This document shows, piece by piece, positions 8,605 through 17,038 of a stretch of 64,000 nucleotides of DNA (the first letter of the stretch is position 1; every line of letters starts with the position of its first letter). A program made the translations under genes and the position numbers. Source of the stretch: Sulfitobacter undariae (GTDB lineage Bacteria; Pseudomonadota; Alphaproteobacteria; Rhodobacterales; Rhodobacteraceae); the NCBI RefSeq assembly GCF_014196805.1, contig NZ_JACIEI010000001.1:62001-126000 (forward strand), given 5' to 3'. The notes below the pieces were generated by a model, which worked only from the letters and a program-made list of their open reading frames with translations, was not told the DNA's origin and did not search any database.

Positions 8605-8635
8605 AAAGCCCCACCGTGATTAACGGCGGGGCTTT
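8605..8635 (-). terminator. rho-independent terminator of phyR
   Basis: A 12-bp stem with one mismatch (8605-8616 with 8624-8635) encloses a 7-base loop. On the minus strand it is followed by TTTTT. It lies 23 bases past the phyR stop, just upstream of the DUF883 promoter. Confidence 0.85.
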
Positions 8636-8657
8636 GCTTGGATGTGTGGGGAGAAGT

Positions 8658-9467
8658 TTAGGCGTTCAACGTCTCGGTCGAGGAGAAGAACATCGCCTGA
8701 CTGACAGCCGAGATAACTTGATCTTCGGTGTAGGGTTTGGAGATCAGGAAGGCGGGTTCTGGTTTGTCTCCAGTGAGCAGGCGCTCGGGGAAGGCCGTGA
8801 TAAAGATAACAGGACGGTGGCCCAGTTCGGCCAGCAGATCGTTAACCGCATCAATACCGGAAGAGTTATCTGCCAGTTGAATATCCGCAAGGATCAGGTC
8901 AGGTACATCTGCGCGGCCCAGCTCCACGGCTTCGGCGCGGGTGCGGGCAACGCCAGTGACACGGTGGCCCATATCGGCGACGATGCTTTCAATATCCATT
9001 GCAATGATGGCTTCATCCTCGATGATCATGACCGAACCAGCGACATTATCCGCCATCTCGCGGCGTGCGATGGCGACTAATTCCTCTGCTTCATTTGCGT
9101 CTACACCGATGATTGTACCAATATTGGCATAGGAAAAGCCCTCAATCGTATAGAGCAGCAATGCCTCGCGGCTGTTGTCGGTGAGTTTGCTCAAAAGACG
9201 CTGCGCTTTGGCGCGCGGGCCGTTTTCGCCTTCTTCAATCGGGGCGCCTGCGCTGGACCAAATACCATAAAGCACGCGGAACAAACCGGTTTTTACGTCG
9301 GTGCCGTCCAAAACGGAACGGTCTGTCAGGATTGCTTCCAACGAGGCCGCAGCAAAGTTATCGCCGCTGGTCTGGCTGCCGGTGAGCGCACGCGCATAGC
9401 GGCGCAGGTAGGGAATGAATTTTCCCAGTTGGTCGCTCACTGTTTCGGCGTGTGATGCATCAGTCAT
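8658..9467 (-). CDS. phyR: general stress response regulator PhyR
   Basis: This 269-residue protein fuses an EcfG-like sigma domain (residues 1-140, sigma2 and sigma4 parts but no DNA binding) to a C-terminal receiver domain with acidic pair ED at 150-151, phosphoacceptor Asp195 in LILADIQL, and Lys in SKPYTED. In this pathway phosphorylated PhyR binds the anti-sigma factor NepR and releases EcfG. AAAGGA precedes the ATG. The gene is divergent from nepR-ecfG across a shared palindromic EcfG-type promoter, implying positive feedback. Length and order are typical for Rhodobacteraceae. Confidence 0.96.
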   Translation of the reverse strand: MTDASHAETVSDQLGKFIPYLRRYARALTGSQTSGDNFAAASLEAILTDRSVLDGTDVKTGLFRVLYGIWSSAGAPIEEGENGPRAKAQRLLSKLTDNSREALLLYTIEGFSYANIGTIIGVDANEAEELVAIARREMADNVAGSVMIIEDEAIIAMDIESIVADMGHRVTGVARTRAEAVELGRADVPDLILADIQLADNSSGIDAVNDLLAELGHRPVIFITAFPERLLTGDKPEPAFLISKPYTEDQVISAVSQAMFFSSTETLNA

Positions 9468-9496
9468 TAGTGCTGGTCCTTTTTATTATCTTTTCG

Positions 9497-9529
9497 GGAA
9501 CCTAACGCCTGTGAACTGCGTTAGGTTCC
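9497..9529. promoter_or_regulatory. overlapping divergent EcfG-type promoters in one palindrome
   Basis: Plus strand: GGAAC (9497-9501), 17 bases, CGTT (9519-9522), pointing at nepR. Minus strand: GGAAC (9529-9525), 17 bases, CGTT (9507-9504), pointing at phyR. Both lie in a 12-bp perfect inverted repeat (9497-9508 with 9518-9529, 9-base spacer). The spacings match the EcfG consensus on both strands, and each start codon lies about 40-50 bases beyond its -10. It is not a terminator: no gene ends here and there is no U tract. Confidence 0.88.
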
Positions 9530-9573
9530 ATGAGCAATAGTATTTTTTGAACTTTTTGTGTGATCGAGGGCAA

Positions 9574-9732
9574 ATGTCGGGACAAAACCAGAATAAACAG
9601 CGTGAAGAGGTGATCGATGAAAACCTGCGTCGCGTATATCAAGAAGCGATGGATGAAGGTGTTCCAGATCGCTTTAAATCATTGTTGGAGCAACTCAAAC
9701 AGCAAGATAGCGGTGAAGGTAGTAAAAAATGA
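9574..9732 (+). CDS. nepR: anti-sigma factor NepR
   Basis: This 52-residue protein carries the NepR core: NLRRVYQEAMDEGVPDRFKS followed by LLEQL, two short amphipathic helices joined by a Pro-Asp turn. NepR holds EcfG inactive until phosphorylated PhyR competes for it. I chose the ATG at 9574, preceded by GAGGG, because the family core begins about 12 residues later; an upstream in-frame ATG at 9547 would add unconserved residues and has no ribosome-binding site. The stop overlaps the ecfG start (ATGA), coupling the anti-sigma and sigma factors. Confidence 0.93.
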   Translation: MSGQNQNKQREEVIDENLRRVYQEAMDEGVPDRFKSLLEQLKQQDSGEGSKK

Positions 9733-10301
9733 GTAATCCAGACGCCAAGGGGTCAGACCCGCGCGACGAACTGGTTGAGCATTTGCCCGCAATGCGCGCT
9801 TTTGCGATCTCGTTGACACGTAATGGGGCCATTGCGGATGATATGGTGCAGGATACGCTGGTAAAAGCGTGGACCAACATCGATAAATTTCAGGTCGGCA
9901 CGAATATGCGCGCATGGTTGTTCACGATCCTGCGAAACACGTATTATTCGTCTCGCCGCAAAGCCAAGCGCGAAGTCGCGGATGTTGACGGCGTGTTTAC
10001 TGAGAGCCTTGCCGAGAAACCCGCCCATGACGGGCATCTTCAGATGAATGATTTCCGCGTTGCGTTGGGCAAATTGAAAGTTGAGCAGCGCGAAGCGTTG
10101 TTATTGATCGGTGCGTCCGGGTTTTCCTATGAGGAAGCTGCCGAGATGTGCGGCGTTGCTGTGGGCACCATCAAAAGCCGCACAAACCGGGCGCGAGCAC
10201 AATTGGCCGAATTGATGGGCCTGAAAGAAAATGAGGCGATGGAAATGACAGATGATGCAACGATGTCTGTTCTATCGGCGTCGAAAGTTTCGAGTTTCTA
10301 G
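9729..10301 (+). CDS. ecfG: ECF sigma factor EcfG (general stress sigma)
   Basis: This 190-residue sigma-70 family protein has region 2 (DDMVQDTLVKAWTNIDKF) and region 4 (FSYEEAAEMCGVAVGTIKSR), with a linker of about 50 residues and a short acidic tail. Overlap with nepR and the promoter motif upstream identify it as the EcfG subgroup, which directs RNA polymerase to GGAAC...CGTT promoters under stress. Three candidate targets lie within 3 kb. The kinase gene follows after 3 bases, so the locus is nepR-ecfG-kinase in one transcript. Confidence 0.95.
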   Translation: MSNPDAKGSDPRDELVEHLPAMRAFAISLTRNGAIADDMVQDTLVKAWTNIDKFQVGTNMRAWLFTILRNTYYSSRRKAKREVADVDGVFTESLAEKPAHDGHLQMNDFRVALGKLKVEQREALLLIGASGFSYEEAAEMCGVAVGTIKSRTNRARAQLAELMGLKENEAMEMTDDATMSVLSASKVSSF

Positions 10302-10304
10302 CAG

Positions 10305-12026
10305 ATGACATTAGGCTTCTTGCGCAATAGCTTCTTCGGTGGACTTACATTTCGAATACTGCTGTTTTTGTCTCTGGCACTGCTGCCGATTGGGCTAATC
10401 GCAGTGGTGCAAACCCGCCAGATTGCGGACCAGAGCCAGAGTTCGGCGGAATTGTCCTTGATCGCAGTGACGGATCAGGCCGCAACAGGCGAGCGCACAA
10501 CATTGCAAGAAGCGTTGGGCGCGGGGCGTGCCTTGGCTGCGGTGGTCAAACTGATTGGCGAGGATTCTGCGCAATGCTCCGGCATTCTTCGGGGCTATGA
10601 TGATGAGTCAAAGAAGTTCTTGTTGGTCGGTTTTGTTCAGCATGACGGCATGATGGCATGCTCATCCTCAGACAAACCTTACGATCTGGTGAATACGCCC
10701 GTGTATCAGGCCGCTATGGAGCGGGGGACGGTGACTGTTTCTTCTGTTGAGCGTTCCGTGGTCACGGATGGGCAAGTGGTGATTGTGACTGTGCCCGTGT
10801 TTGATGGAGAAGAGGTGATCGGTTTTGTCTACATCTCCATCGCACGCGACACGTTGGAGGATCACGAAATTGCGGATTTCGATGCGCCTCCTTTGTCCTT
10901 TTTTACATACAATGACCTTGGACAACTGCTCACCACTGATCAACATTACGGCCTGCCCGACGAAGAGTTGCCAGCTGCCTATACGCTGAACCAACTTACC
11001 GGCCCATCGCGTCAGGTGTTTTCCGCCAAAAATCAGGCAGGCATTGAACGGGTCTATGTTGTGGTGCCGTTGATCCAGGGAACTGCGTTCGCGATGACGG
11101 TCTGGCCCAGCGATACGCCGATGCTGCAAACGGATTTCTCTGGCCGCATTTCCACGTTGTTGCCGATTGTCATGTGGTTGGCCAGTCTGATCGTTGCCTT
11201 TTGGTCTTTGAACCGTCTTGCCATCACCCATATCCGCAAACTGGGCCGCCAGATGCGGCACTTTGCGTTAAACCGGACATTGCCGCGAATGTCATTGGGC
11301 GAGCGCGTCCCGTTTGAGATATTCACCATGGAACAAACGTTTCTGGGAATGGCAAAATCAATTCTGCAAGATGAAGCGCGGCAGGAAGATAGTCTGCGTG
11401 AGAAAAATATCCTTTTGAAAGAGGTTCACCACCGCGTAAAGAACAACCTACAATTGATCTCTTCGATCATGAGCATGCAAATCCGTCAGGCACCCACCGA
11501 AGCAAACCGCAAGGTGTTGCAACGGTTGCAGGACCGTATCCTTAGCCTCGCTACGGTGCACAAAAGCCTCTATCAGGATGATGAAATGTCACGTGTTGAT
11601 GCGGGGATTTTGTTGCGTGAAATCGTATCGCAGAGTCTGGCTGTCGGGCTACCCCCGAATGCCAATGTCGATATTAAAGAGGATTACGACAACATTATGA
11701 TCGGCGCTGATGATGCGGCACCGATGTCCTTGTTGGTGTCAGAAGCTGTGACAAACGCTTTGAAGTACATATCCGCTGATACAGGTGGGGCTAAAAGAAT
11801 TGTGGTCAGCCTCAAGAAAACAGCAGCAGAGACGGCACAGTTGCGGGTTGAAAATACCTTGGGGGATGTGGTGCCAGAAAGCGGAACGGGCCTTGGCTCG
11901 CGTTTGATACAGGCGTTCACGCGGCAGCTAGGCGGGACACTCGAGATCGATGAGGCAGAGGATGTTTATAAGCTTGAACTTACATTTCCAGTGCCTTTAG
12001 CTGAAAAGAAAGCCAATGATTTCTGA
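10305..12026 (+). CDS. HisKA_2-type sensor histidine kinase (probable stress kinase for PhyR)
   Basis: The 573-residue kinase has a membrane helix near residues 10-30, a periplasmic sensor region to about 285, a second helix near 287-307, and a cytoplasmic HisKA_2 domain with phospho-acceptor motif EVHHRVKNNLQ (His375/376). A HATPase domain follows, with DDAAPMSLLVSEAVTNAL as N box and a GLGSRL G box. Kinases of this class phosphorylate PhyR in other alphaproteobacteria, and the position directly after ecfG supports that role here. The sensed signal is unknown. No clear HAMP domain is visible after the second helix. Confidence 0.88.
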   Translation: MTLGFLRNSFFGGLTFRILLFLSLALLPIGLIAVVQTRQIADQSQSSAELSLIAVTDQAATGERTTLQEALGAGRALAAVVKLIGEDSAQCSGILRGYDDESKKFLLVGFVQHDGMMACSSSDKPYDLVNTPVYQAAMERGTVTVSSVERSVVTDGQVVIVTVPVFDGEEVIGFVYISIARDTLEDHEIADFDAPPLSFFTYNDLGQLLTTDQHYGLPDEELPAAYTLNQLTGPSRQVFSAKNQAGIERVYVVVPLIQGTAFAMTVWPSDTPMLQTDFSGRISTLLPIVMWLASLIVAFWSLNRLAITHIRKLGRQMRHFALNRTLPRMSLGERVPFEIFTMEQTFLGMAKSILQDEARQEDSLREKNILLKEVHHRVKNNLQLISSIMSMQIRQAPTEANRKVLQRLQDRILSLATVHKSLYQDDEMSRVDAGILLREIVSQSLAVGLPPNANVDIKEDYDNIMIGADDAAPMSLLVSEAVTNALKYISADTGGAKRIVVSLKKTAAETAQLRVENTLGDVVPESGTGLGSRLIQAFTRQLGGTLEIDEAEDVYKLELTFPVPLAEKKANDF

Positions 12027-12053
12027 CCATATTAACTAAGTTTCGGGTTTTAT

Positions 12054-12078
12054 GGAACTTTGAATGAGGCGAGGTGTT
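12054..12078 (+). promoter_or_regulatory. probable EcfG-type promoter of the 51-residue membrane protein
   Basis: GGAAC (12054-12058) is followed after 16 bases by TGTT (12075-12078), or after 17 bases by GTTT. It keeps a perfect -35 and a near-consensus -10. It lies about 35 bases before the ATG at 12113, the same geometry as the two perfect promoters upstream. Confidence 0.55.
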
Positions 12079-12112
12079 TTTAAAGCGAACACTTTGAAAA
12101 ACGGAGGCGGCA

Positions 12113-12268
12113 ATGACAAACGAACTGTTTATCGGTGGCCTCATGATTCTGACATTGGTGGCCGGAATTGTGATCGCGATGACATCAAAGCATAATTCTG
12201 GCGAAAGTGACTATGAAGAGGAATATAAGCCTCGCAAAAATCGCAATCCAACCGATACAAATCGATAA
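12113..12268 (+). CDS. small single-span membrane protein, probable stress-regulon member
   Basis: A 51-residue frame begins MTNELFIGGLMILTLVAG, continues the hydrophobic segment to about residue 24, and ends in a charged tail rich in Glu, Lys and Arg with repeated Asn-Pro. A strong ribosome-binding site (GGAGG, 6 bases before ATG), a candidate EcfG promoter before it and a terminator after it together make a complete transcription unit. I do not recognise a family. Its position at the end of the PhyR/EcfG locus suggests a small stress-induced inner membrane protein. Confidence 0.65.
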   Translation: MTNELFIGGLMILTLVAGIVIAMTSKHNSGESDYEEEYKPRKNRNPTDTNR

Positions 12269-12299
12269 AACAGGGGTTGTCAGGTAATGAGCCTAAATT

Positions 12300-12336
12300 A
12301 ACAAAGGCTTCCTCTTGCAGGAGGGCCTTTGTTTTG
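12300..12336. terminator. bidirectional terminator between the small membrane protein and the cupin regulator
   Basis: A stem pairs ACAAAGGC (12301-12308) with GCCTTTGT (12325-12332), flanked by A and T runs on both sides, with TTTT following on the plus strand. Genes converge here, so it can serve both. Confidence 0.7.
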
Positions 12337-12347
12337 GACGTTTGGCG

Positions 12348-12899
12348 TTAGAAAACGGGTGGGGTTAGGGCGCTTACGATCTCGCAGGGGGTGTCGCTGA
12401 TGTTTCGGAACCTGTGAGGTAGTCGGCTGTCGAACAGATATCCGTCCCCACAGTTTAAAACCCCAACCTTGTCCCCTACCGTTAGTTCAATCTGGCCGCG
12501 CGTGACGATTCCCGCTTCTTCGCCATCATGGGACAAAAACTCGGGTCCTGTATCGGCGCCGGGGGGGTATGTCTCGTGGAGGACCTGAAGGCTGTGTTTA
12601 CGGGCGTTGCCCAATTGCCGCAGCGATACCTGTTCGGGGCCGTTCGGGGCAAGCTGTGTGAACTCATCTGCGCGGTAGAACACTTTGGGTGTGTCCGGCT
12701 CTTCGATGGATCCGAAAAATTCGGCCATGGAGATCGGGATCGCATCCAGCAAGCTTTTGAGAGATGCAACCGAAGGTGAGGTTTTATCAGTTTCGATCAA
12801 AGAGATCGTTCCGTTTGTCAGCCCTGCACGGCTTGCCAGTTCGCGCTGTGACAGACCGCGCTCTGTACGGATTTGTTTGAGCCGTTGTCCGATGTCCAA
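12348..12899 (-). CDS. XRE-family regulator with cupin domain (PuuR-like)
   Basis: The protein has an N-terminal Cro/CI helix-turn-helix (RLKQIRTERGLSQRELASRA, then GLTNGTISLIE) and a C-terminal cupin domain (HDGEEAGIVTRGQIELTVGD) likely to bind a small ligand. This layout matches PuuR and related regulators of amine and amino acid catabolism. I chose the TTG at 12899 (AGGAAAA before it, 183 residues, starting 2 codons before the DIGQRL core). A GTG at 12977 would add 26 residues without ribosome-binding site. It is divergent from a GABA-type aminotransferase gene, a likely target. Confidence 0.82.
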   Translation of the reverse strand: MDIGQRLKQIRTERGLSQRELASRAGLTNGTISLIETDKTSPSVASLKSLLDAIPISMAEFFGSIEEPDTPKVFYRADEFTQLAPNGPEQVSLRQLGNARKHSLQVLHETYPPGADTGPEFLSHDGEEAGIVTRGQIELTVGDKVGVLNCGDGYLFDSRLPHRFRNISDTPCEIVSALTPPVF

Positions 12900-12974
12900 A
12901 GCGGTTTTCCTGTTCTTGAAATGCGTGCCGAAACCTTGGGCAAGGGTCAGCAAGATTTGGCCCGAAATGATCAC

Positions 12975-12996
12975 CACTTGGCGAAATGTACAAGTG
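12975..12996. promoter_or_regulatory. candidate operator between regulator and aminotransferase
   Basis: An inverted repeat CACTTG (12975-12980), 10 bases, CAAGTG (12991-12996) lies in the divergent intergenic region. XRE-cupin regulators usually bind such symmetric sites. A TTGACA hexamer occurs at 13012-13017, but no well-spaced -10 follows. Confidence 0.35.
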
Positions 12997-13094
12997 CCAG
13001 AATTATCCAGATTGACAATTAAATTAAACAGGGCAAAAGGCTATTTTAAACGCAGGTATATTGCGTTCGTTTTTCTCTCATTCAGGAATATGTC

Positions 13095-14474
13095 ATGGCC
13101 AGCACTGCAAAACGCGCGCCACGCAAAGGCGCAAAAAAGACTCCACAGATCGCTATCGTAGAAGAAGCGGTTCCTGTTAAGTACACCAATGCTGATTTGG
13201 TTGCGCGCCGTGAAGCTGCTGTGCCGCGTGGCGTGGCGTCGGCCGCGCCTGTTTATGCGTCTTACGCCGAAAATGCAGAGTTGTGGGATGTTGAGGGCAA
13301 CCGCTATATCGACTTCGTAGGCGGCATTGGCGTGTTGAACACGGGTCACCGTCACCCGGGTGTGATTGCAGCGGCCAAAGCGCAAGAAGATCACTATACG
13401 CATACATCTTTCCAAGTTGTGCCTTACGCGCCTTACGTTGAGTTGGCTGAAAAGCTGAACGCGCTGGCCCCCGGTGACGCGCCCAAGAAAACACTGCTGG
13501 TCACCACAGGTGCCGAAGCTGTGGAAAACGCAGTGAAAATCGCACGTGCTGCCACTGGCCGCCCAGGTGTGATTGCCTTTACAGGAGCTTACCATGGTCG
13601 CACCCTGCTGACGCTGGGCATGACGGGCAAAGTATCGCCTTACAAAAAAGGCGTTGGCCCTTTCCCTGCGGATGTTTTCCGTGCGCCTTTCCCGAATGTG
13701 CGTGACGGTATCACCGTTCAGGACGCGCTGACGGGGTTGCAAAACTTGTTCCTGACAGATGCTGATCCGGCGCGCATTGCGGCGATCATCATCGAGCCTG
13801 TTTTGGGTGAAGGCGGCTATACGCCTGTGCCGTTTGAGATGCTGACTGCGCTGCGTGATATTTGTGACGAACACGGCATCATGCTGATCGCTGACGAAGT
13901 TCAGGCGGGCTTTGGCCGGACTGGCAAATGGTTTGCGATTGAACATTCCGGCGTTGTGCCTGATCTGATCACAGTGGCGAAATCCATGGCGGGTGGCTAT
14001 CCTTTGGCGGGTGTCATTGGCCGCGCCGATGTGATGGACGCGATGGACCCGGGCGGTCTGGGCGGAACATACGGCGGTAACCCTGTTGCCTGTGCGGCAG
14101 CTTTGGCTGCGATTACTGTAATCGAAGACGAAGATTTGCTCGCGAAATCCATCGCGATGGGTGACAAGCTCAAGGCGCGTTTCGCCGAGATCGGTGCACG
14201 TGCAGCGCCGTACCGTATGTGGGACATCCGTGGTTTGGGTGCGATGGTTGCTGTTGAATTCGTCACTGACTTTGAGAGCATTGCAGCCGATGGCGCGTTG
14301 ACAAAACGTATCATCGCGCAGGCGCTCAAGCGTGGTTTGCTGCTGTTGAGCTGTGGCATGCAAGGTAACGCCATTCGCGTGATGGTGCCGCTGACGGCTT
14401 CTGAGGAAATCGTTGACGAAGGTCTGGCGATTTTTGAAGAAGCACTTTCTGCTGCCGTCGCTGAAGGCAAGTAA
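13095..14474 (+). CDS. gabT: class III PLP aminotransferase (4-aminobutyrate aminotransferase type)
   Basis: The 459-residue enzyme has the class III fold with [48 protein letters not shown] and the PLP lysine Lys296 in [14 protein letters not shown]. These features fit GABA aminotransferase, which converts GABA and 2-oxoglutarate to succinate semialdehyde and glutamate; related omega-amino substrates such as 5-aminovalerate remain possible. An N-terminal extension of about 30 residues rich in Lys, Arg and Ala precedes the normal start of the fold. No succinate-semialdehyde dehydrogenase gene is adjacent. The divergent PuuR-like regulator probably controls it. Confidence 0.85.
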   Translation: MASTAKRAPRKGAKKTPQIAIVEEAVPVKYTNADLVARREAAVPRGVASAAPVYASYAENAELWDVEGNRYIDFVGGIGVLNTGHRHPGVIAAAKAQEDHYTHTSFQVVPYAPYVELAEKLNALAPGDAPKKTLLVTTGAEAVENAVKIARAATGRPGVIAFTGAYHGRTLLTLGMTGKVSPYKKGVGPFPADVFRAPFPNVRDGITVQDALTGLQNLFLTDADPARIAAIIIEPVLGEGGYTPVPFEMLTALRDICDEHGIMLIADEVQAGFGRTGKWFAIEHSGVVPDLITVAKSMAGGYPLAGVIGRADVMDAMDPGGLGGTYGGNPVACAAALAAITVIEDEDLLAKSIAMGDKLKARFAEIGARAAPYRMWDIRGLGAMVAVEFVTDFESIAADGALTKRIIAQALKRGLLLLSCGMQGNAIRVMVPLTASEEIVDEGLAIFEEALSAAVAEGK

Positions 14475-14504
14475 GTAGGCCGCTAAGTCGGATCAAAATT
14501 TAAG

Positions 14505-14534
14505 CGCGCGGAGGGAAACCTCTGCGCGTTTTTT
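14505..14534 (+). terminator. rho-independent terminator of gabT
   Basis: A 10-bp stem with one G-U pair (14505-14514 with 14519-14528), a GAAA tetraloop and a run of six T at 14529-14534 follow the gabT stop by 30 bases. Confidence 0.9.
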
Positions 14535-14586
14535 GCTGTCCGAGGTCGGGTCTTTTCGGGTAGCGGTGTTGCGGGAGAGCTTTGCA

Positions 14587-15438
14587 ATGCGCCTTTTGAC
14601 TTTTTTGATTTTCGTTGGTCTGGCCTATCAGGCGCATGCGCAGGATGCGCCGCGTTTGGCTGTGTTTGGCGTGGTTGAAACCGTCAATCCCTTGGTCGTT
14701 GCAGGGCGTGAGATTTTGCTACCAGAAGGTGTGCGAATCCTTAGTCCGCTTGGGCCATCGGGCGCGGTTCAGCTTGGTGATACTCTGGCAATTGCCGCAA
14801 CGCTTAGCAATGGCACACTTGTTGCCACGCGGGTGTTGGAGGTGTTCCCCATTGTAGGCCCGGTCGCCACTGTGACCGAAGGTACAGCCACAGTTATGGG
14901 AACCGCTGTTCATGTGCCGCCGAAAGCTGTTGTTAAAAAGAGGCAATGGGTTGCGGTCAGCGGCCTTTGGAGTGGCGAGAAAGTTATCACAACCAACCTG
15001 CGGTCTGTGGATTGGGATGGATACGGGCAACTGGCGGGTGCGATTGATAGGGTTGAAGGCACCGAGCCTGTGAAAATCGGTGGCACTACAATTAACGGGG
15101 CGCGGGTGCCGCAAGACGGTTTCGGGAATGACATCTGGACGTTTAGCGGAGCGCCTGAGGGGACGGCGCTGGGGATGCGGCTCATGTCGAAAGGGGTGTT
15201 CGGCGGAAAAGTCGATCTGACGCTTTGGCAGGGCTATGCGTCGCTGCCGATTGCGTCACAAACCTATATGATCCACGGCAGCGGAATTATTGGCACAGCA
15301 AAAGATGCCTCAATGCCCCAAGCGGGGAGCTTGATCACACGCTGTGTATTGGATGGGCGTGTGGTATACGCCGCCCCCATAGGGCTGGAAGCGGCGTATG
15401 ATGCGTTAGGATGCGCTACAACTCTGCCGGCGGATTGA
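14587..15438 (+). CDS. exported DUF5666-like protein of unknown function
   Basis: This 283-residue protein starts with a signal peptide (LLTFLIFVGLAYQAHAQ) and then has repeated beta-strand units of about 60 residues, each with a pattern like FGVVETVNP...GREILLPEGVRI. That is the small barrel repeat seen in DUF5666 proteins. I used the ATG at 14587 because it opens the signal peptide and is preceded by GGGAGA. It probably acts in the periplasm. The stop overlaps the end of the convergent glutamate-synthase-like gene by 23 bp. No catalytic residues are recognisable. Confidence 0.6.
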   Translation: MRLLTFLIFVGLAYQAHAQDAPRLAVFGVVETVNPLVVAGREILLPEGVRILSPLGPSGAVQLGDTLAIAATLSNGTLVATRVLEVFPIVGPVATVTEGTATVMGTAVHVPPKAVVKKRQWVAVSGLWSGEKVITTNLRSVDWDGYGQLAGAIDRVEGTEPVKIGGTTINGARVPQDGFGNDIWTFSGAPEGTALGMRLMSKGVFGGKVDLTLWQGYASLPIASQTYMIHGSGIIGTAKDASMPQAGSLITRCVLDGRVVYAAPIGLEAAYDALGCATTLPAD

Positions 15439-17038
15439 ACGTTTCGGCGCGGGCGCGGGACCAACGCTCTTTATAACCCATATGATCTGCGGCTTTATCA
15501 TCTACCAAGAAGCCTTCGGGCAGGTAAGGGAAGGCTTGGTTCCCTTGTACCATTGAACGGTCGGATTGGCGTTGCATCAGGTGATGCGGGAGGAAATCAA
15601 TCGGGTGGGATAGGCCAGCTGCGCCAGTCATTTCACCCAAGGCCTTGAGCGTGTTGCGGTGGAACCGTGCGACTCTTTCGGATTTATGCAAAGGGTCCAA
15701 TGCCTTTGAACGCAAAGGATCCTGCGTAGCGACACCCACAGGGCAGTGGTTGGTGTGGCAGGCTTGGGCCTGAATACAGCCGATGGCAAACATGAAGCCG
15801 CGTGCGGAATTGCACCAATCTGCCCCTAGTGCCAGCGCCCTTGCGATATCAAACGCCGAGATGATCTTGCCCGCCGCGCCCAGCTTGACCTGATCGCGGA
15901 TGCCTGCGCCGCGCAGGGTGTTATGTACAAAGGTCAGTGCTTCGACCATGGGCATACCAACGTGGTTGGCGAATTCCAGCGGCGCAGCGCCTGTGCCGCC
16001 TTCGGTGCCATCAACAACGATAAAGTCAGGGATGATACCCGTCTCTAACATGGCTTTTACGATGCACATGAATTCACGTTGGTGTCCGATACACAGCTTG
16101 AACCCCACAGGTTTCCCGCCCGATAATTCGCGCAACTGGCCCAGAAAATGCATCATTTCGATGGGGGTAGAGAAGGCAGAGTGCGATGCTGGCGAAACGC
16201 AGTCAAACCCCATAGGGACGCCCCGCGCATCTGAGATTTCCTTGGTGATTTTCGCGGCGGGCAGCATGCCGCCATGACCCGGCTTGGCACCTTGAGACAG
16301 CTTAACTTCGATCATTTTGACTTGATCTCTTGCGGCTTGTTCGGCGAATTTTTCGGGGCTGAATTGCCCGTCTTCGGTGCGGCACCCAAAATAGCCCGAG
16401 CCAATTTCATAGATCAGGTCGCCGCCTGCTTGGCGGTGATAGATACTGATCCCGCCTTCACCCGTATCATGGGCAAATCCACCCTTGGCCGCGCCCATGT
16501 TCAGTGCCGAAATGGCGTTGGCAGACAGCGCGCCAAAGCTCATGGCAGAGATGTTGTAGATGGAGGCGCTATAAGGTTTTGCACAGTTTTTACCGCCGAT
16601 TTTGATGCGAAAATCAGTGTCCTCAATATGGGTCGGCTGCACGGAATGGGTGACCCAGCTATAGCCCGCATCATACACCCGCATACGTGTCCCGAAGGGC
16701 CGGGCGTCTTCTTGACCTTTGGCGCGTTGATACACCAGCGAACGTGCATCGCGGCTAAAGGGGACCTCGTCTTGGTCTGCTTCGATCAGATATTGGCGAA
16801 GTTCGGGGCGCATTTGTTCAAAGAGAAACCGCAGGTGGCCCAGCACGGGATAGTTCCGCAAGATCGAATGCGCTGTTTGCCGGACGTCATGCAGGCCAAG
16901 CAAGCTGAGAGCGCCGAAGACAAGCAGTGGTAGAATAAACCAACCCGACCAGATGAACATTGAAAATAGGCTTAGAACCGCGAGAACAATAACACCCGCG
17001 AAGGTACTGTAACGGGTGAGGCTGGAAAAATCTGGCAT
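15416..17038 (-). CDS. membrane-anchored FMN-binding glutamate-synthase-like protein
   Basis: This 540-residue protein carries the FMN/iron-sulfur synthase domain of glutamate synthase: ISAMSFGALSANAISALN, GEGGISIYHRQAGGDL, VVDGTEGGTGAAP, and the 3Fe-4S cysteines in CIQAQACHTNHCPVG. It lacks both the glutamine amidotransferase domain and the C-terminal domain of GltB. Two hydrophobic helices at residues 10-50 suggest attachment to the inner membrane. No gltD-like partner is adjacent, so ammonia or electron donors are unknown. Stand-alone homologues are common in proteobacteria and mostly uncharacterised. Confidence 0.82.
   Translation of the reverse strand: MPDFSSLTRYSTFAGVIVLAVLSLFSMFIWSGWFILPLLVFGALSLLGLHDVRQTAHSILRNYPVLGHLRFLFEQMRPELRQYLIEADQDEVPFSRDARSLVYQRAKGQEDARPFGTRMRVYDAGYSWVTHSVQPTHIEDTDFRIKIGGKNCAKPYSASIYNISAMSFGALSANAISALNMGAAKGGFAHDTGEGGISIYHRQAGGDLIYEIGSGYFGCRTEDGQFSPEKFAEQAARDQVKMIEVKLSQGAKPGHGGMLPAAKITKEISDARGVPMGFDCVSPASHSAFSTPIEMMHFLGQLRELSGGKPVGFKLCIGHQREFMCIVKAMLETGIIPDFIVVDGTEGGTGAAPLEFANHVGMPMVEALTFVHNTLRGAGIRDQVKLGAAGKIISAFDIARALALGADWCNSARGFMFAIGCIQAQACHTNHCPVGVATQDPLRSKALDPLHKSERVARFHRNTLKALGEMTGAAGLSHPIDFLPHHLMQRQSDRSMVQGNQAFPYLPEGFLVDDKAADHMGYKERWSRARAETFNPPAEL

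Noticed and set aside
9497..9529. Inverted repeat read as a terminator
   Set aside because: Genes diverge here and no U tract follows; both strands match EcfG promoters instead.
13041..14363. 440-residue reading frame antisense to gabT
   Set aside because: Composition (rich in Arg, His, Gln) is typical of a mirror frame of a GC-biased gene; no start signal, no domain.
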